Shown here piece by piece: positions 8,854-16,773 of a stretch of 52,910 nt of DNA. Under the pieces are notes generated by a model. The model saw only the letters and a program-made list of their open reading frames with translations. It did no database searches and was not told where the DNA came from. Both the position numbers and the translations under genes were made by a program. Location of the stretch: assembly GCA_002779825.1 (NCBI GenBank), contig PEVN01000499.1, positions 1 to 52,910 of the forward strand, written 5' to 3'. The stretch comes from Armatimonadetes bacterium CG06_land_8_20_14_3_00_66_21. Lineage in GTDB: Bacteria > Armatimonadota > Abditibacteriia > CG2-30-66-41. The first letter of the stretch is position 1, and the number at the start of each line of letters is the position of its first letter.

Positions 8854-9897
8854 CTACGCTCCTTCTCTCGGGCCCGGCGCCCCTGGCAGCCAAGGCTGCG
8901 CCAGCACCTGTCTCCGAGCGTAGCAAGCCTCCATCAGACCCGCGGAGCTTCGCGCTTCCGCGGCAGTCGCCAACCCGTGCGGCTCCCCGCGGACCGCCCG
9001 GGCGAATTGCTGCCACATGGCGGCAAACGGCTGGTTGACCGCAGGGAGCACTGGCTCGCCACTGCGGAGGGATCGCTCAGCCAGCTCCGCAACTGCGCGC
9101 GCCGTCACTCCGCTCCGGCGGTCATGGAGAGCGAGCGCCCACGGAGGCCGGGCGTCGACCTCGATCCAACCTCCACTGCACTCGATTCGCAGCACGTTGC
9201 TCAACTCGTGGGTCCGACTGAGCTGGACTGTACCCTCGACTCCCGGCAGCTCCTTGAGCCGCACCCGGAGCTCGCAGTTGGTCTCCAGCCCCCCGAGACT
9301 GTCGTCCCAGTACTCCACCGACTCCCAGTCGCCCAACCACCAAGTGAGCAGGTCCAATGTGTGCGCGCCCGTGTCCACCAACACACCGCCGCCAGCGGTC
9401 TCCTTCTTCCAGAAGAAGCCCGACGTGGTTGGCCAGTTGTACCGTTCCCCCTCCTCAAAGTGGAAGCCCACCACCTCCCCGGCCCAGCGGGCGCTCAGCA
9501 GACTGCGCACTACCTGGTTCGCGCCGATGCACCTACGCATCAGGCCGACCGAGAGGACGGCTTTGGACTGCTCGGAAGCCTGCAAGAGGCTGTCGCACTC
9601 GTCGACCGTTACCGCTAGCGGCTTCTCGCACAACACGTGCCTGCCTTGACGAAGGCACGCACCCGCAATCGCCCCATGCGAGGAGTGAGGGGTGGCAACC
9701 AATGCCGCGTCCGCGTTCGCGATCGCTTCTTCGAGATCGGCAGTGACGACTACGCCCGGCCACTGGGCCGCTGCCCGGCGCGCGCAGTCCAAGTCGAGAT
9801 CCACGAATGCCGTCGGCACGAACTCGCCGGTGAGACGCAGGGCAGGCAGGTGGTACGTTGTCGTGACTGCGCCGCAACCGATGACTGCAAGTCTCAA
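8854..9897 (-). CDS. Gfo/Idh/MocA family NAD(P)-dependent oxidoreductase
   Basis: A 347-residue oxidoreductase with an N-terminal Rossmann domain (MRLAVIGCGAVTTTYHLPAL; note GxGxxx with A and V at the usual second and third glycine-loop positions) and the family's EKP motif in VLCEKPLAV near residue 95, whose lysine is catalytic. The C-terminal alpha/beta domain contains GGGVLVDTGAHTLDLLTWW, the conserved D...H segment that binds the sugar ring. Family members oxidise or reduce hydroxyl groups on sugars and inositols. In this position, 51 bp after a Wzz-type gene and directly before an SDR and a flippase, a role in nucleotide-sugar synthesis is likely, for example a 3-dehydro-sugar step. It shares this family with three other genes in the window. 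Confidence 0.9.
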   Translation of the reverse strand: MRLAVIGCGAVTTTYHLPALRLTGEFVPTAFVDLDLDCARRAAAQWPGVVVTADLEEAIANADAALVATPHSSHGAIAGACLRQGRHVLCEKPLAVTVDECDSLLQASEQSKAVLSVGLMRRCIGANQVVRSLLSARWAGEVVGFHFEEGERYNWPTTSGFFWKKETAGGGVLVDTGAHTLDLLTWWLGDWESVEYWDDSLGGLETNCELRVRLKELPGVEGTVQLSRTHELSNVLRIECSGGWIEVDARPPWALALHDRRSGVTARAVAELAERSLRSGEPVLPAVNQPFAAMWQQFARAVRGEPHGLATAAEARSSAGLMEACYARRQVLAQPWLPGAPGPREGA

Positions 9898-9948
9898 TAA
9901 ACTACCTCGACTGGAAGAAGCCGCAGCGTGCCCGAAGTGGTCACAGCG

Positions 9949-11709
9949 TCACGGACTGAACTTGTAGACGACCTGACCCCGGTGCCCTTGCGCCCGTAGC
10001 TGGTCGCAGGCCCTATCTGCAGCTTCACGCGAGGAGAAGGGGCCGACCTCGACCCGCTGTGCGGAACCGGTATCAGAACGGGTGCCGGCCAGAGCAGCCT
10101 TCCAGCCGTTCGCCAAGAGCTGAGTGCGCAGCCGTTCTGCTTGGGCCACCGTGTCTAACTCGCCAAGCCACAGCGCGTAGATGCCAGCGGGGCGTTCCGT
10201 GGAGCTGGAGCGCGTGAGCCCGCCTGCGCCGGTGGTGCTCAACGCTCGCCGAGGCGCAGGAGAGGAGAGCTCTACCTTGGCCGTGGGCGCTGGCGATCCT
10301 GCGGTTCGGGTGGCTGCGTCCGAAGCGCTCCCCGCCACCTGCGGCTCGGGAGTATTGGGTCGCGAAGCGGCGGTGGCCGTTGGGTCGCCGGCGCAGCCTG
10401 GCGACGGCGCGGGCTCCACTTTGGCGGCTTGGCTGAGGGCGGCCCCGGTGGCTCCCTCCGCCGGCAGCGGGAGGCTGAGAGTCGGCAGAGGGCGGAGGAC
10501 AGGGAGGGGAGGGAACAACGGTCTGACTTGCTCGCCAACGGGCCGCCGCGCCACCGCAGGCACGGGGTCAGGTAGGGCTTCTCTCTCTTCCGGACCGTCC
10601 AGGAGATCGCCCAAGCTCGGGGCGAGCGCCCTTGCACCCAGTGGGTCCCCCGGCTCCTCGCTCGCATGCGCGAAGGTCGGCGCCAAGGCCTCGGCCACGG
10701 GCGGAACCAATCGCGCGGGCGTTGGCGGCTTGGGGGGGGGCGTCGCAGACTCGGGAGGGCGTGTCGACAACAGTGCTCCGCAGGCCCCTGCCGCGACCAA
10801 CAGGACCGTAGCCGTGGCAGCGCGTCGTCGCCACCAAGTGGTGCGGGAAACGAGTGAGCGGCCCGATAGGTCGGTTTCGGTCTCGTCTGTCTGCAGCTCC
10901 GGGCTGCCGGCCTCGGCTGACTGTGGGCCGCCCGGTCCGCCGCTACGGCTGGCCGCCTCCATCAAGAACGCCGCGACCAAGCCCACCACGAGGCCGAGGG
11001 CGAGAGCGAAGGCGAAGCTTCCTGCCGCGCCGCTCGCGGTCGTCTTGGGCACAACGGCACGCTCCACGATCGCCGCAGAGCCGCGAGTCTGCAGGAGACT
11101 CAGTTCAAGCTCCTGGCGGCGCTGCAGAAGCGCCGTGTAGAGCCCCTCCGCCACCGATACTTCCCGCCGCAGCCGAGCAAGCTCCAAGTCCTGCCGAGGC
11201 ACTTCACCCATCTGCCGCCGGTACCCGGCAACCACCTGAGTCAGCGCAGACTGCCGCGCTTCCAGGCCCAGGACGCGCCCATGTGCCTCGAGGACTTGGC
11301 GCACCAGCGACTGCTGAACGCTGAGGTCTCCCGCGCTCCCTGAGGCGACCCGCCCCAACTCCGACGCGAGCCGTTCATGCAGTGCCGCAATCTCTGCCTT
11401 GAGATCCGGCAGCACGCCGGGGAACTTCTCCGTGTACTTCCGCTGAGCGACGGCGTAGCGCGACTCCGCGTCAACGAGTTTGGCTTTGAGATCCTCGAGG
11501 AGAACGTTGTTCCGGAGGGCTTTGGGGTCGAGGAGCGCTCGCGACTCGCGCGAGAGTTGGCGCTCCAATTCCGCCGACTGCTGCCGCTCCTGCCCAAGAT
11601 CGACCGCGGTCTGCGCAGCAGCAGCTTCGAAAGTGTCCAGCGCGCGAGACAGGCGTTGGGCGCCCTCCTCCGACCGCGCCGCGGCGGCCGCTTCCCTGAA
11701 GAGGCGCAA
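9949..11709 (-). CDS. Wzz/GNVR chain-length protein, C-terminal part, fused to a SPOR domain
   Basis: A 586-residue frame from TTG 11709 that continues, without frameshift, the gene at 11767-12246 beyond a single TGA codon at 11769-11767. The 19 codons between that TGA and TTG 11709 are coding-like (FLDQQLPTYEEKLRAAERD), so TTG is probably not a natural start. Layout: coiled coil at about 1-210; GNVR-type motif VPRQDLELARLRREVSVAEG near 170-190; 'AAIVERAVVPKTTAS' near 212-226; second Wzz membrane helix at 231-250; cytoplasmic linker; third helix about 297-315; long Pro-rich stretch; C-terminal SPOR domain about 512-586 (AGIYALWLGELDTVAQAERL ... RVEVGPFSSREAADRAC). The three-helix topology puts the SPOR domain in the periplasm, where such domains bind denuded peptidoglycan. 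A run of nine G (10732-10740) lies in the Pro-rich coding region. Confidence 0.8.
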   Translation of the reverse strand: MRLFREAAAAARSEEGAQRLSRALDTFEAAAAQTAVDLGQERQQSAELERQLSRESRALLDPKALRNNVLLEDLKAKLVDAESRYAVAQRKYTEKFPGVLPDLKAEIAALHERLASELGRVASGSAGDLSVQQSLVRQVLEAHGRVLGLEARQSALTQVVAGYRRQMGEVPRQDLELARLRREVSVAEGLYTALLQRRQELELSLLQTRGSAAIVERAVVPKTTASGAAGSFAFALALGLVVGLVAAFLMEAASRSGGPGGPQSAEAGSPELQTDETETDLSGRSLVSRTTWWRRRAATATVLLVAAGACGALLSTRPPESATPPPKPPTPARLVPPVAEALAPTFAHASEEPGDPLGARALAPSLGDLLDGPEEREALPDPVPAVARRPVGEQVRPLFPPLPVLRPLPTLSLPLPAEGATGAALSQAAKVEPAPSPGCAGDPTATAASRPNTPEPQVAGSASDAATRTAGSPAPTAKVELSSPAPRRALSTTGAGGLTRSSSTERPAGIYALWLGELDTVAQAERLRTQLLANGWKAALAGTRSDTGSAQRVEVGPFSSREAADRACDQLRAQGHRGQVVYKFSP

Positions 11710-11766
11710 GTCGCGCTCGGCGGCTCTGAGCTTCTCCTCGTACGTGGGTAGCTGCTGGTCGAGAAA

Positions 11767-12246
11767 TCACCGCGCGCTGAGTTCGCGGGCATGATAGAAC
11801 GCCTCATTGCGCTGGAGAAAGACCTCGGCGGCTGCGTTGGCAATGGCAGCGCAGCGGCGAGCCGCGCCAGCAGAGGCAGACAGGCGCAGGATGCTTGTCT
11901 TCTCGACTTCCTCTATCTCGAGGCGGCCCAGCACCTCATTCGCGCCGACCCCCTTCTCGCCCACCTTCCGCGCAATCTCCCGCGCTGCAGAGGCGCCCTT
12001 CAGCAAGGCGATCTGCGTGTCAACAGAGGGGACTCCACCGCTCCGCGCCGCTTCGCGGCCGCCAAGCACGGGCTCGGCGGGGTCTGTCACCAGCACTTTG
12101 GTTGAAGCCCGGTATTGCGCTGGCCGCTGCGTGTTCCACAGTGCGGTGGCGCCAGCGAACATGGCCACGCACAGGAGGATCAGCAGCTTGCGCCGCAGCA
12201 GGATGGGAAGGAGGTCGCCCAAGCTGACCGAGGGCTCTGGTTGCAC
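11767..12246 (-). CDS. Wzz-like chain-length determinant, N-terminal part (ends at in-frame TGA)
   Basis: This 159-residue frame is the N-terminal part of a Wzz/GumC-type polysaccharide co-polymerase. It opens MQPEPSVSLGDLLPILLRRK, the usual cytoplasmic start before the first membrane helix (LLILLCVAMFAGATALW, about 21-37), then the conserved periplasmic start YRASTKVLVTDPAEP. The segment VDTQIALLKGASAAREIARKVG and EKTSILRLSASAGAARRCAAIANAAAEVF are hallmarks of the Wzz domain. The reading frame closes at TGA 11769-11767 in the middle of the sequence family members carry without a break; the frame then continues unchanged downstream. TGA is the ordinary stop of many neighbours, so this is either a nonsense mutation (CGA to TGA fits an arginine), a base error, or stop readthrough. 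It governs polymer length together with the glycosyltransferases and flippase. Confidence 0.8.
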   Translation of the reverse strand: MQPEPSVSLGDLLPILLRRKLLILLCVAMFAGATALWNTQRPAQYRASTKVLVTDPAEPVLGGREAARSGGVPSVDTQIALLKGASAAREIARKVGEKGVGANEVLGRLEIEEVEKTSILRLSASAGAARRCAAIANAAAEVFLQRNEAFYHARELSAR

Positions 12247-12471
12247 GACAGGTTCCTGGATCGAGCCGCCTGGCGGCTCGGCAGCTCCAAGCCACGGCGC
12301 TCTTGGGATCGCGGGCAGTCACCGAGAGGGTGATATTGCAGGGGCAATGATATCCTATCGCGACAGGGGCCGCAACCGAACCCGGGGGGGGGGCCAGGAG
12401 TGGCGGGCTGTTGCGAGACTGCCCCGACTCGACAAAGCTCCGCTCCGTTGCCACTTGGCCTGATTGACGCC
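12247..12471. other. Intergenic spacer with a ten-G homopolymer
   Basis: This 225-bp gap lies upstream of the Wzz-like gene and downstream of the M16 gene, both on the minus strand. I find no gene in it. A run of ten G at 12384-12393 is the longest homopolymer I noticed in the window and sits about 138 bp upstream of the Wzz start. The promoter of the polysaccharide operon is expected here, but no convincing -35/-10 pair could be read. Confidence 0.5.
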
Positions 12472-13836
12472 TCACGGCATTGCCTGAGGCATCACCACAG
12501 CAGCCACGGCGTCGACGAAGTAGGTGTTCGCCACTCGCTGGAGGTCGGCAGCCGTCACCTTCCGCACCAAGTCGGGGAAGGTACGGTCATAGGCATAGCC
12601 GACGCCCAGGCTCTCGAACCGGCCCAACTGCCAGGCCTTCTGGCGGTTCTTCTGGTGCGCCATCGCGAAGGTGCCAGCCACGTAGTTCCGGGCCCGGTCG
12701 AGCTCCGCTTCGGGCACCGGCTCGCGCTTGAGCCGCTCGTATTCGTCGAGAACGGCCTGCTTCGTCTCGTCCAAGCGCAGGTCGGCGACGCGCCCTTGCT
12801 CGTCCTTCAGGGGTTGGATGGCCACATAGGTGGCGATCTCGCTCGCCAGCGCCCGCTCCGGGCAGAAGTTGGCCAGATCGTAGGCGAGTTTGCGCTCTTC
12901 CCGCAGGCTCCGGAACAGCCGCGAAGCCATCCCCTCTCCCAGCACCGCGCTGGCCACTCTCACCGGGACGTAGTCTGCCTGGGCGACAGGTGGCGCGGGG
13001 TACCCCACCACGAGCCACGTCATCTCACCCTCGCGCTCCTCCACTGTCGAGCGGCCCGGCTCGGCTGACACTTCGGGCAGGTCCGCGGGCGGGACGGTTC
13101 GCTTCGCGAAGCTCTTGAAGGTGCTGGCGGCAACCGCCCGGACCGCATTGACGTCCACGTCGCCGACGACGCTCACTACAGTGTTGTTGGGGACGTAGTA
13201 CTGGCGCTGGCAGTCGCGAAGGCTCTCGCGGGTGATCCGTCGGAGCGAGTCTTCGTATCCACCGGGGGGCAGACCGTACCCCAGCGGTGTCCCCTGTCGA
13301 TCGGAGAACAGAGTCCCTCGAAACAGGTCGTAACTCCAGGTCGCCGGCTGATCCTGCCGGAACTGAAGCTCGTTGAGGAGGTCGGTCCGCACAGCCTCGA
13401 TCTCCTTGTCGTCCAACCGGGGCCGCATGAGAATCTCGGCCACCAGCTCGAGCAGGGAATCCCACGAGTCGACCCCGCCCGTGGCGTAGAACTCGACGTA
13501 ATCGTCACCCAGCGACGTGTTCAAGCTTGCACCGCGAGACGCCAGTTGCTCGGCGATCTGCGTGGCGTTGCGGTCCCTGGAGCCCCGGATCATGACGTTC
13601 TGCAGGAAGTACCGGATCCCCGCTGTAAGCGGCGTCTCGCGGTCGGCGCCGAACTTCACAATCGCGTTGACGGCCACGATCCGGGAGGAGTTGTCGGGCT
13701 GAACAATCAGCCGGAGGTCGTTGGGCAGGACGATCCTCGTCGGCTCCGCGGCCCAACTGGCGCTGGCTGCTGCCGCCAGGAGCCCCAGTGCCAGGGGCAC
13801 GGTCAGGATGGCTCGGGGGAGGGGGTGTTGGTTCAC
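12472..13836 (-). CDS. M16-family peptidase homologue without the zinc motif (secreted)
   Basis: A 454-residue M16 (insulinase/pitrilysin) family protein with an N-terminal signal sequence (AILTVPLALGLLAAAASASWA, cleaved near residue 29). It starts at ATG 13836, 3 bp after the stop of an active-type M16 gene. Where family enzymes have HxxEH, the aligned stretch here reads GIRYFLQNVMIRG, so all three zinc/catalytic positions are replaced (Y, Q, N). The rest of the fold is kept: YYVPNNTVVSVVGDVD near the middle and LVVGYPAPPVAQADYVPVRVASAVLG later. Known two-gene M16 systems pair an active subunit with an inactive partner needed for the substrate chamber, and this gene pair fits. It should be in the periplasm. 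The processed substrate is unknown. Confidence 0.9.
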   Translation of the reverse strand: MNQHPLPRAILTVPLALGLLAAAASASWAAEPTRIVLPNDLRLIVQPDNSSRIVAVNAIVKFGADRETPLTAGIRYFLQNVMIRGSRDRNATQIAEQLASRGASLNTSLGDDYVEFYATGGVDSWDSLLELVAEILMRPRLDDKEIEAVRTDLLNELQFRQDQPATWSYDLFRGTLFSDRQGTPLGYGLPPGGYEDSLRRITRESLRDCQRQYYVPNNTVVSVVGDVDVNAVRAVAASTFKSFAKRTVPPADLPEVSAEPGRSTVEEREGEMTWLVVGYPAPPVAQADYVPVRVASAVLGEGMASRLFRSLREERKLAYDLANFCPERALASEIATYVAIQPLKDEQGRVADLRLDETKQAVLDEYERLKREPVPEAELDRARNYVAGTFAMAHQKNRQKAWQLGRFESLGVGYAYDRTFPDLVRKVTAADLQRVANTYFVDAVAAVVMPQAMP

Positions 13837-13839
13837 AGG

Positions 13840-15291
13840 TCAGTGCAACTCCTGGAAGGCGAGGGCTGAGAACGTGCTCGCGACGCGTCCCGCCACGTCT
13901 TGGACAGACTCCAGTGCGGCGGGACGGGGAAGAAACCAACTGCGCGCCTCCAACCCGCCTCCTCTGGGCGGCGGCTCCACCACCGCCAACACGTAGGCGT
14001 CCGGGTCGAAGTAGCGAGCGGCAACGGCTTGGATTTGGTCTGCAGTCACGCGGCGGAACTCATCAATGTAGGTGAGGGCAAACTCGTAGCTGTCGATTGC
14101 CTCGTAGAACCCCAGGGAGCCCCCCTGGCCAGCCGCGGTCTCGTTCTGGTAGGTGTATTGCCCTTCCAGCACGTTGCGCGCCTGCTCCAGTTGCTTGTCG
14201 GAAAGGGGGTGCTCGCGAATTTCCCTGATCGCCCCGCGGATTGCGGTCTGGACGGCGTTCATGGTGGCCCGAGGGAGGATGCAGGTGACGCTCAATGTGC
14301 CGGGGTCCTTCTGAGTGAGGTAGTCGACCTCGAAGCCGGTGACCAGCGGAGGCGTGCCTCGGAGTCTGCTCTGGAGCATCGAGGTAGCGCCCTCTCCCAG
14401 GGCCGTCAAGAGGACGTCCATGGCCAGCACGTCCTTGGGGGTGCCGATTCCGGGGCCGGAGAAGGCGAGGGACATGACGACCTGCTGAATCGGGGCGATC
14501 TTGGAGACCTTCCGCGGGCCCTCAAGCGGCGACTCAGCCGGCGGGGCCACGGGGGGCGGCTTCCTGTTGGGGGCGGTGCTGAACGCTTCGCGCACTTTCG
14601 CCACCGCGTCCGCAGCCGTCACGTCGCCGACCACGACCACACTCATGTTCGGCCCGACGTAGTACTGGGAGTGGAACTCGCGCAGCAGGTTGGCGTCGAG
14701 GCGGCGGAGGGAGGCCGGAGTGCCTCCTTGCGGCAGGCCGTAGGGATGCGTCTTGAACCGGGCGGCACTCATCATCTCCCCGCATTCGAACGTTGGGTCG
14801 GCGAGGCGGGCGGAGAGCTCAGCGCCGATGACCTCTCGTTCGTCAGCGAGGTCTTTCGCCTCCACCCTCGGGTGCAGGATGCAGTCGGCCAGCGCCGAGA
14901 GCGTCCGCGCGTAGAACTGCGTCGTGACAAGGGCCTCGAAGCGCGTTGAGTCGCGGGCGGTCTCTGCATTCACGTAGCCGCCGACGCCCTCGATCTGGCG
15001 CTTCAGCTCGTCTGCGCCGAGAGATGCGCTGCCCCGGAACACCATGTGCTCGAGAACGTGGGAAATGCCGTTGTTCTCCCGCGTCTCGTAGCGGGAACCG
15101 ACCCGGACCCAGACCTGGATCGACACCAGGCTCGCGCCGTGGTTCTCCTTCACCAGGACCCGGACGCCGTTGTCCAGTGTCCGAAAAGTCACCTCGCTCG
15201 GGTCAGCCGGCACGCCCGACCCCGCCAGCGCGGCCGGAGCCCACCATAGAAGAGACGCGAAGACGAGTAACCGTGTTGTCCAAGAACGCAT
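13840..15291 (-). CDS. M16-family zinc peptidase, catalytic subunit (secreted)
   Basis: A 483-residue M16 peptidase with signal sequence (LLVFASLLWWAPAALAG, cleavage near 24). The inverted zinc motif HVLEH is at residues 78-82, inside NNGISHVLEHMVFRG, and the distal glutamate lies in ADEREVIGAEL, as in active family members. YYVGPNMSVVVVGDVTAADA and VVMSLAFSGPGIGTP mark the second half of the clamshell fold. It is followed 3 bp later by a partner that lacks the zinc motif, so the two probably form an obligate heterodimer in the periplasm that degrades short peptides or unfolded chains. The start ATG 15291 gives a good signal peptide. The substrate is not deducible from the neighbourhood. Confidence 0.92.
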   Translation of the reverse strand: MRSWTTRLLVFASLLWWAPAALAGSGVPADPSEVTFRTLDNGVRVLVKENHGASLVSIQVWVRVGSRYETRENNGISHVLEHMVFRGSASLGADELKRQIEGVGGYVNAETARDSTRFEALVTTQFYARTLSALADCILHPRVEAKDLADEREVIGAELSARLADPTFECGEMMSAARFKTHPYGLPQGGTPASLRRLDANLLREFHSQYYVGPNMSVVVVGDVTAADAVAKVREAFSTAPNRKPPPVAPPAESPLEGPRKVSKIAPIQQVVMSLAFSGPGIGTPKDVLAMDVLLTALGEGATSMLQSRLRGTPPLVTGFEVDYLTQKDPGTLSVTCILPRATMNAVQTAIRGAIREIREHPLSDKQLEQARNVLEGQYTYQNETAAGQGGSLGFYEAIDSYEFALTYIDEFRRVTADQIQAVAARYFDPDAYVLAVVEPPPRGGGLEARSWFLPRPAALESVQDVAGRVASTFSALAFQELH

Positions 15292-15426
15292 TGAATAACT
15301 CCGAATGGCAGACTCCTGCGGCAGACAGACTACGCAGAGCGCCGCCGGTTTGCCGCCGCGCTTGAAGTATGACGGCTCTGCGCGCGCGAGGGCGGCCCCG
15401 GTGGAGGGCGAGGGGAGACAGCCGTG

Positions 15427-15435
15427 TGCTATAAT
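15427..15435 (+). promoter_or_regulatory. Extended -10 promoter ahead of the SEDS gene
   Basis: TGCTATAAT at 15427-15435 is a perfect consensus -10 with the TG extension that lets the housekeeping sigma factor act without a -35 box. Very similar TGCTAYAMT boxes lie ahead of rpmE and smpB. Transcription would begin near 15443 and give a leader of about 207 bases before the SEDS start at 15650. The rest of this 358-bp spacer (15292-15649) holds no gene that I can support. Confidence 0.5.
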
Positions 15436-15649
15436 ACCCGTACTCGCGGGCTCTCAACCTGAGACGCAGAAGTATAGCCGGTGCCCGCTGCGCAGTCAAT
15501 TTCCGGCGTGCAGCGCGAAACACAGCCCCTTCGCAGCCTGGCAGCCGCCCCCGAGTCGCCGGGCTGCGGCACGCCCGAACGCGAGGCTTCGGCAGGAGGG
15601 TGGAGGGGAACGGACCGCTGCCGACGGAAGCGCGTAGGAACCCAGCCCA

Positions 15650-16750
15650 ATGCAGTTGCGGTTGCTGAAGAACGTAGATTGGCCGCTGATGGTGGCCGTG
15701 GTGCTGCTCTCTGTGCTGGGGTCGCTGATGGTGTCGAGCGCTTCCGCCAGCGAGGCCCGCTACCAGGGATTGGCAGCCCGTCAGGCGATCTGGATCTGCC
15801 TCGGCCTGGGTGTCGCCGGCGCGCTGATGTGGATGGACTACCAGCTTGCCGCCCGCCTCTCCCGCTGGCTGTACGGAATCAACCTCGCCCTGCTTTCGTT
15901 GGTGCTCTACAAGGGTCATTCCATCGCCGGCTCGCAGCGCTGGATCGAGCTCGGCTGGACGCAGTTGCAGCCTTCGGAACTCGCCAAAGTCCTCATTGTC
16001 ATCACGCTGGCCGATCTGCTCCGGCGCGGTCAGGAGACGCACTCACCGGCTTCGGTTCTGTTCCGCGCTGCGCTGCATGTGGGGGTGCCAATGCTGTTGG
16101 TGTTCGCCCAGCCTGACCTGGGCACGGCCCTGGTGTTCGTGGTCCTTTGGCTGGGGATGCTCTGGATCTGGGGTCTGTCACGAGGCTATCTGGTCGCCCT
16201 TGCCGTGACCGGCGGTCTCTTGGCTGCGGGCGCCTGGCACTTGGGGGTAGTGCGAGACTACCAGCGAACGCGTCTCGCAGCGTTCCTGGATCCCGAACAC
16301 GATCCCGGCGGCTCGGGGTACCAGCTTCTCCAATCGCAGATCGCCATCGGTGCCGGCGGGCTCTGGGGGGCCGGGCTGTACCGGGGCACCCAGAACCGCC
16401 TGGCGTTCATCCCCACTCAGACGACCGATTTCATCTTCACCATCGCCGGCGAGGAACTGGGCTTCGTGGGCTGCATGACCATTCTCGCGCTCTATCTGTT
16501 CATTCTCTGGCGAGGCGTGGCCATCGCGGCGGCGACCGAGGACCCCCTGGGAGCCCTCATTGCCACCGGCGTCCTCTGCATCTTCGCCTTTCAGGCGTTC
16601 ATCAACCTCGGCATGACCATGCGCCTCTGCCCGGTTACCGGGCTGCCCCTGCCCTTTGTGAGCTACGGCGGCAGCAGCCTGCTGACTTCCTTCATGGGAG
16701 TCGGTCTCCTCCAGAGCGTGTCCATGCGCCGCCGAGCAATCCAGTTTTGA
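15650..16750 (+). CDS. SEDS-family peptidoglycan polymerase, RodA/FtsW type
   Basis: A 366-residue integral membrane protein with about ten hydrophobic segments, the size of RodA rather than the longer FtsW. It begins MQLRLLKNVDWPLMVAVVLL with a helix, then VSSASASEARYQGLAARQAIW. Conserved SEDS features: YKGHSIAGSQRWIELG and LQPSELAKVLIVITLADLL, the signature around the catalytic/ring-glycan region; HDPGGSGYQLLQSQIAIGAGGLWGAG; TQTTDFIFTIAGEELGF; and the closing GLPLPFVSYGGSSLLTSFMGVGLL. These proteins polymerise lipid II into glycan strands together with a class B penicillin-binding protein, which is not in the window. Length and lack of a divisome gene context favour RodA (cell elongation). 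It is followed 24 bp later by an uncharacterised gene. Confidence 0.92.
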   Translation: MQLRLLKNVDWPLMVAVVLLSVLGSLMVSSASASEARYQGLAARQAIWICLGLGVAGALMWMDYQLAARLSRWLYGINLALLSLVLYKGHSIAGSQRWIELGWTQLQPSELAKVLIVITLADLLRRGQETHSPASVLFRAALHVGVPMLLVFAQPDLGTALVFVVLWLGMLWIWGLSRGYLVALAVTGGLLAAGAWHLGVVRDYQRTRLAAFLDPEHDPGGSGYQLLQSQIAIGAGGLWGAGLYRGTQNRLAFIPTQTTDFIFTIAGEELGFVGCMTILALYLFILWRGVAIAAATEDPLGALIATGVLCIFAFQAFINLGMTMRLCPVTGLPLPFVSYGGSSLLTSFMGVGLLQSVSMRRRAIQF

Positions 16751-16773
16751 ACCAGGGAGAGGAAGCTGCCCGT

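Noticed and set aside
11767-11769. UGA read as tryptophan or selenocysteine in the Wzz-SPOR gene
   Set aside because: TGA is the normal stop of many neighbouring genes, so the code is standard; no selenocysteine insertion element could be recognised after it, and the position is not a redox site.
15203-16042. Long open frame on the minus strand opposite the rodA-type gene and upstream spacer
   Set aside because: Its product is low-complexity and overlaps a clear SEDS gene in the opposite strand; long shadow frames are common in GC-rich DNA.
16147-16773. Upstream extension of the unknown gene at 16774 into the SEDS gene
   Set aside because: The extension runs antiparallel in style to the SEDS frame, is repetitive, and the TTG with strong ribosome-binding site explains the start.
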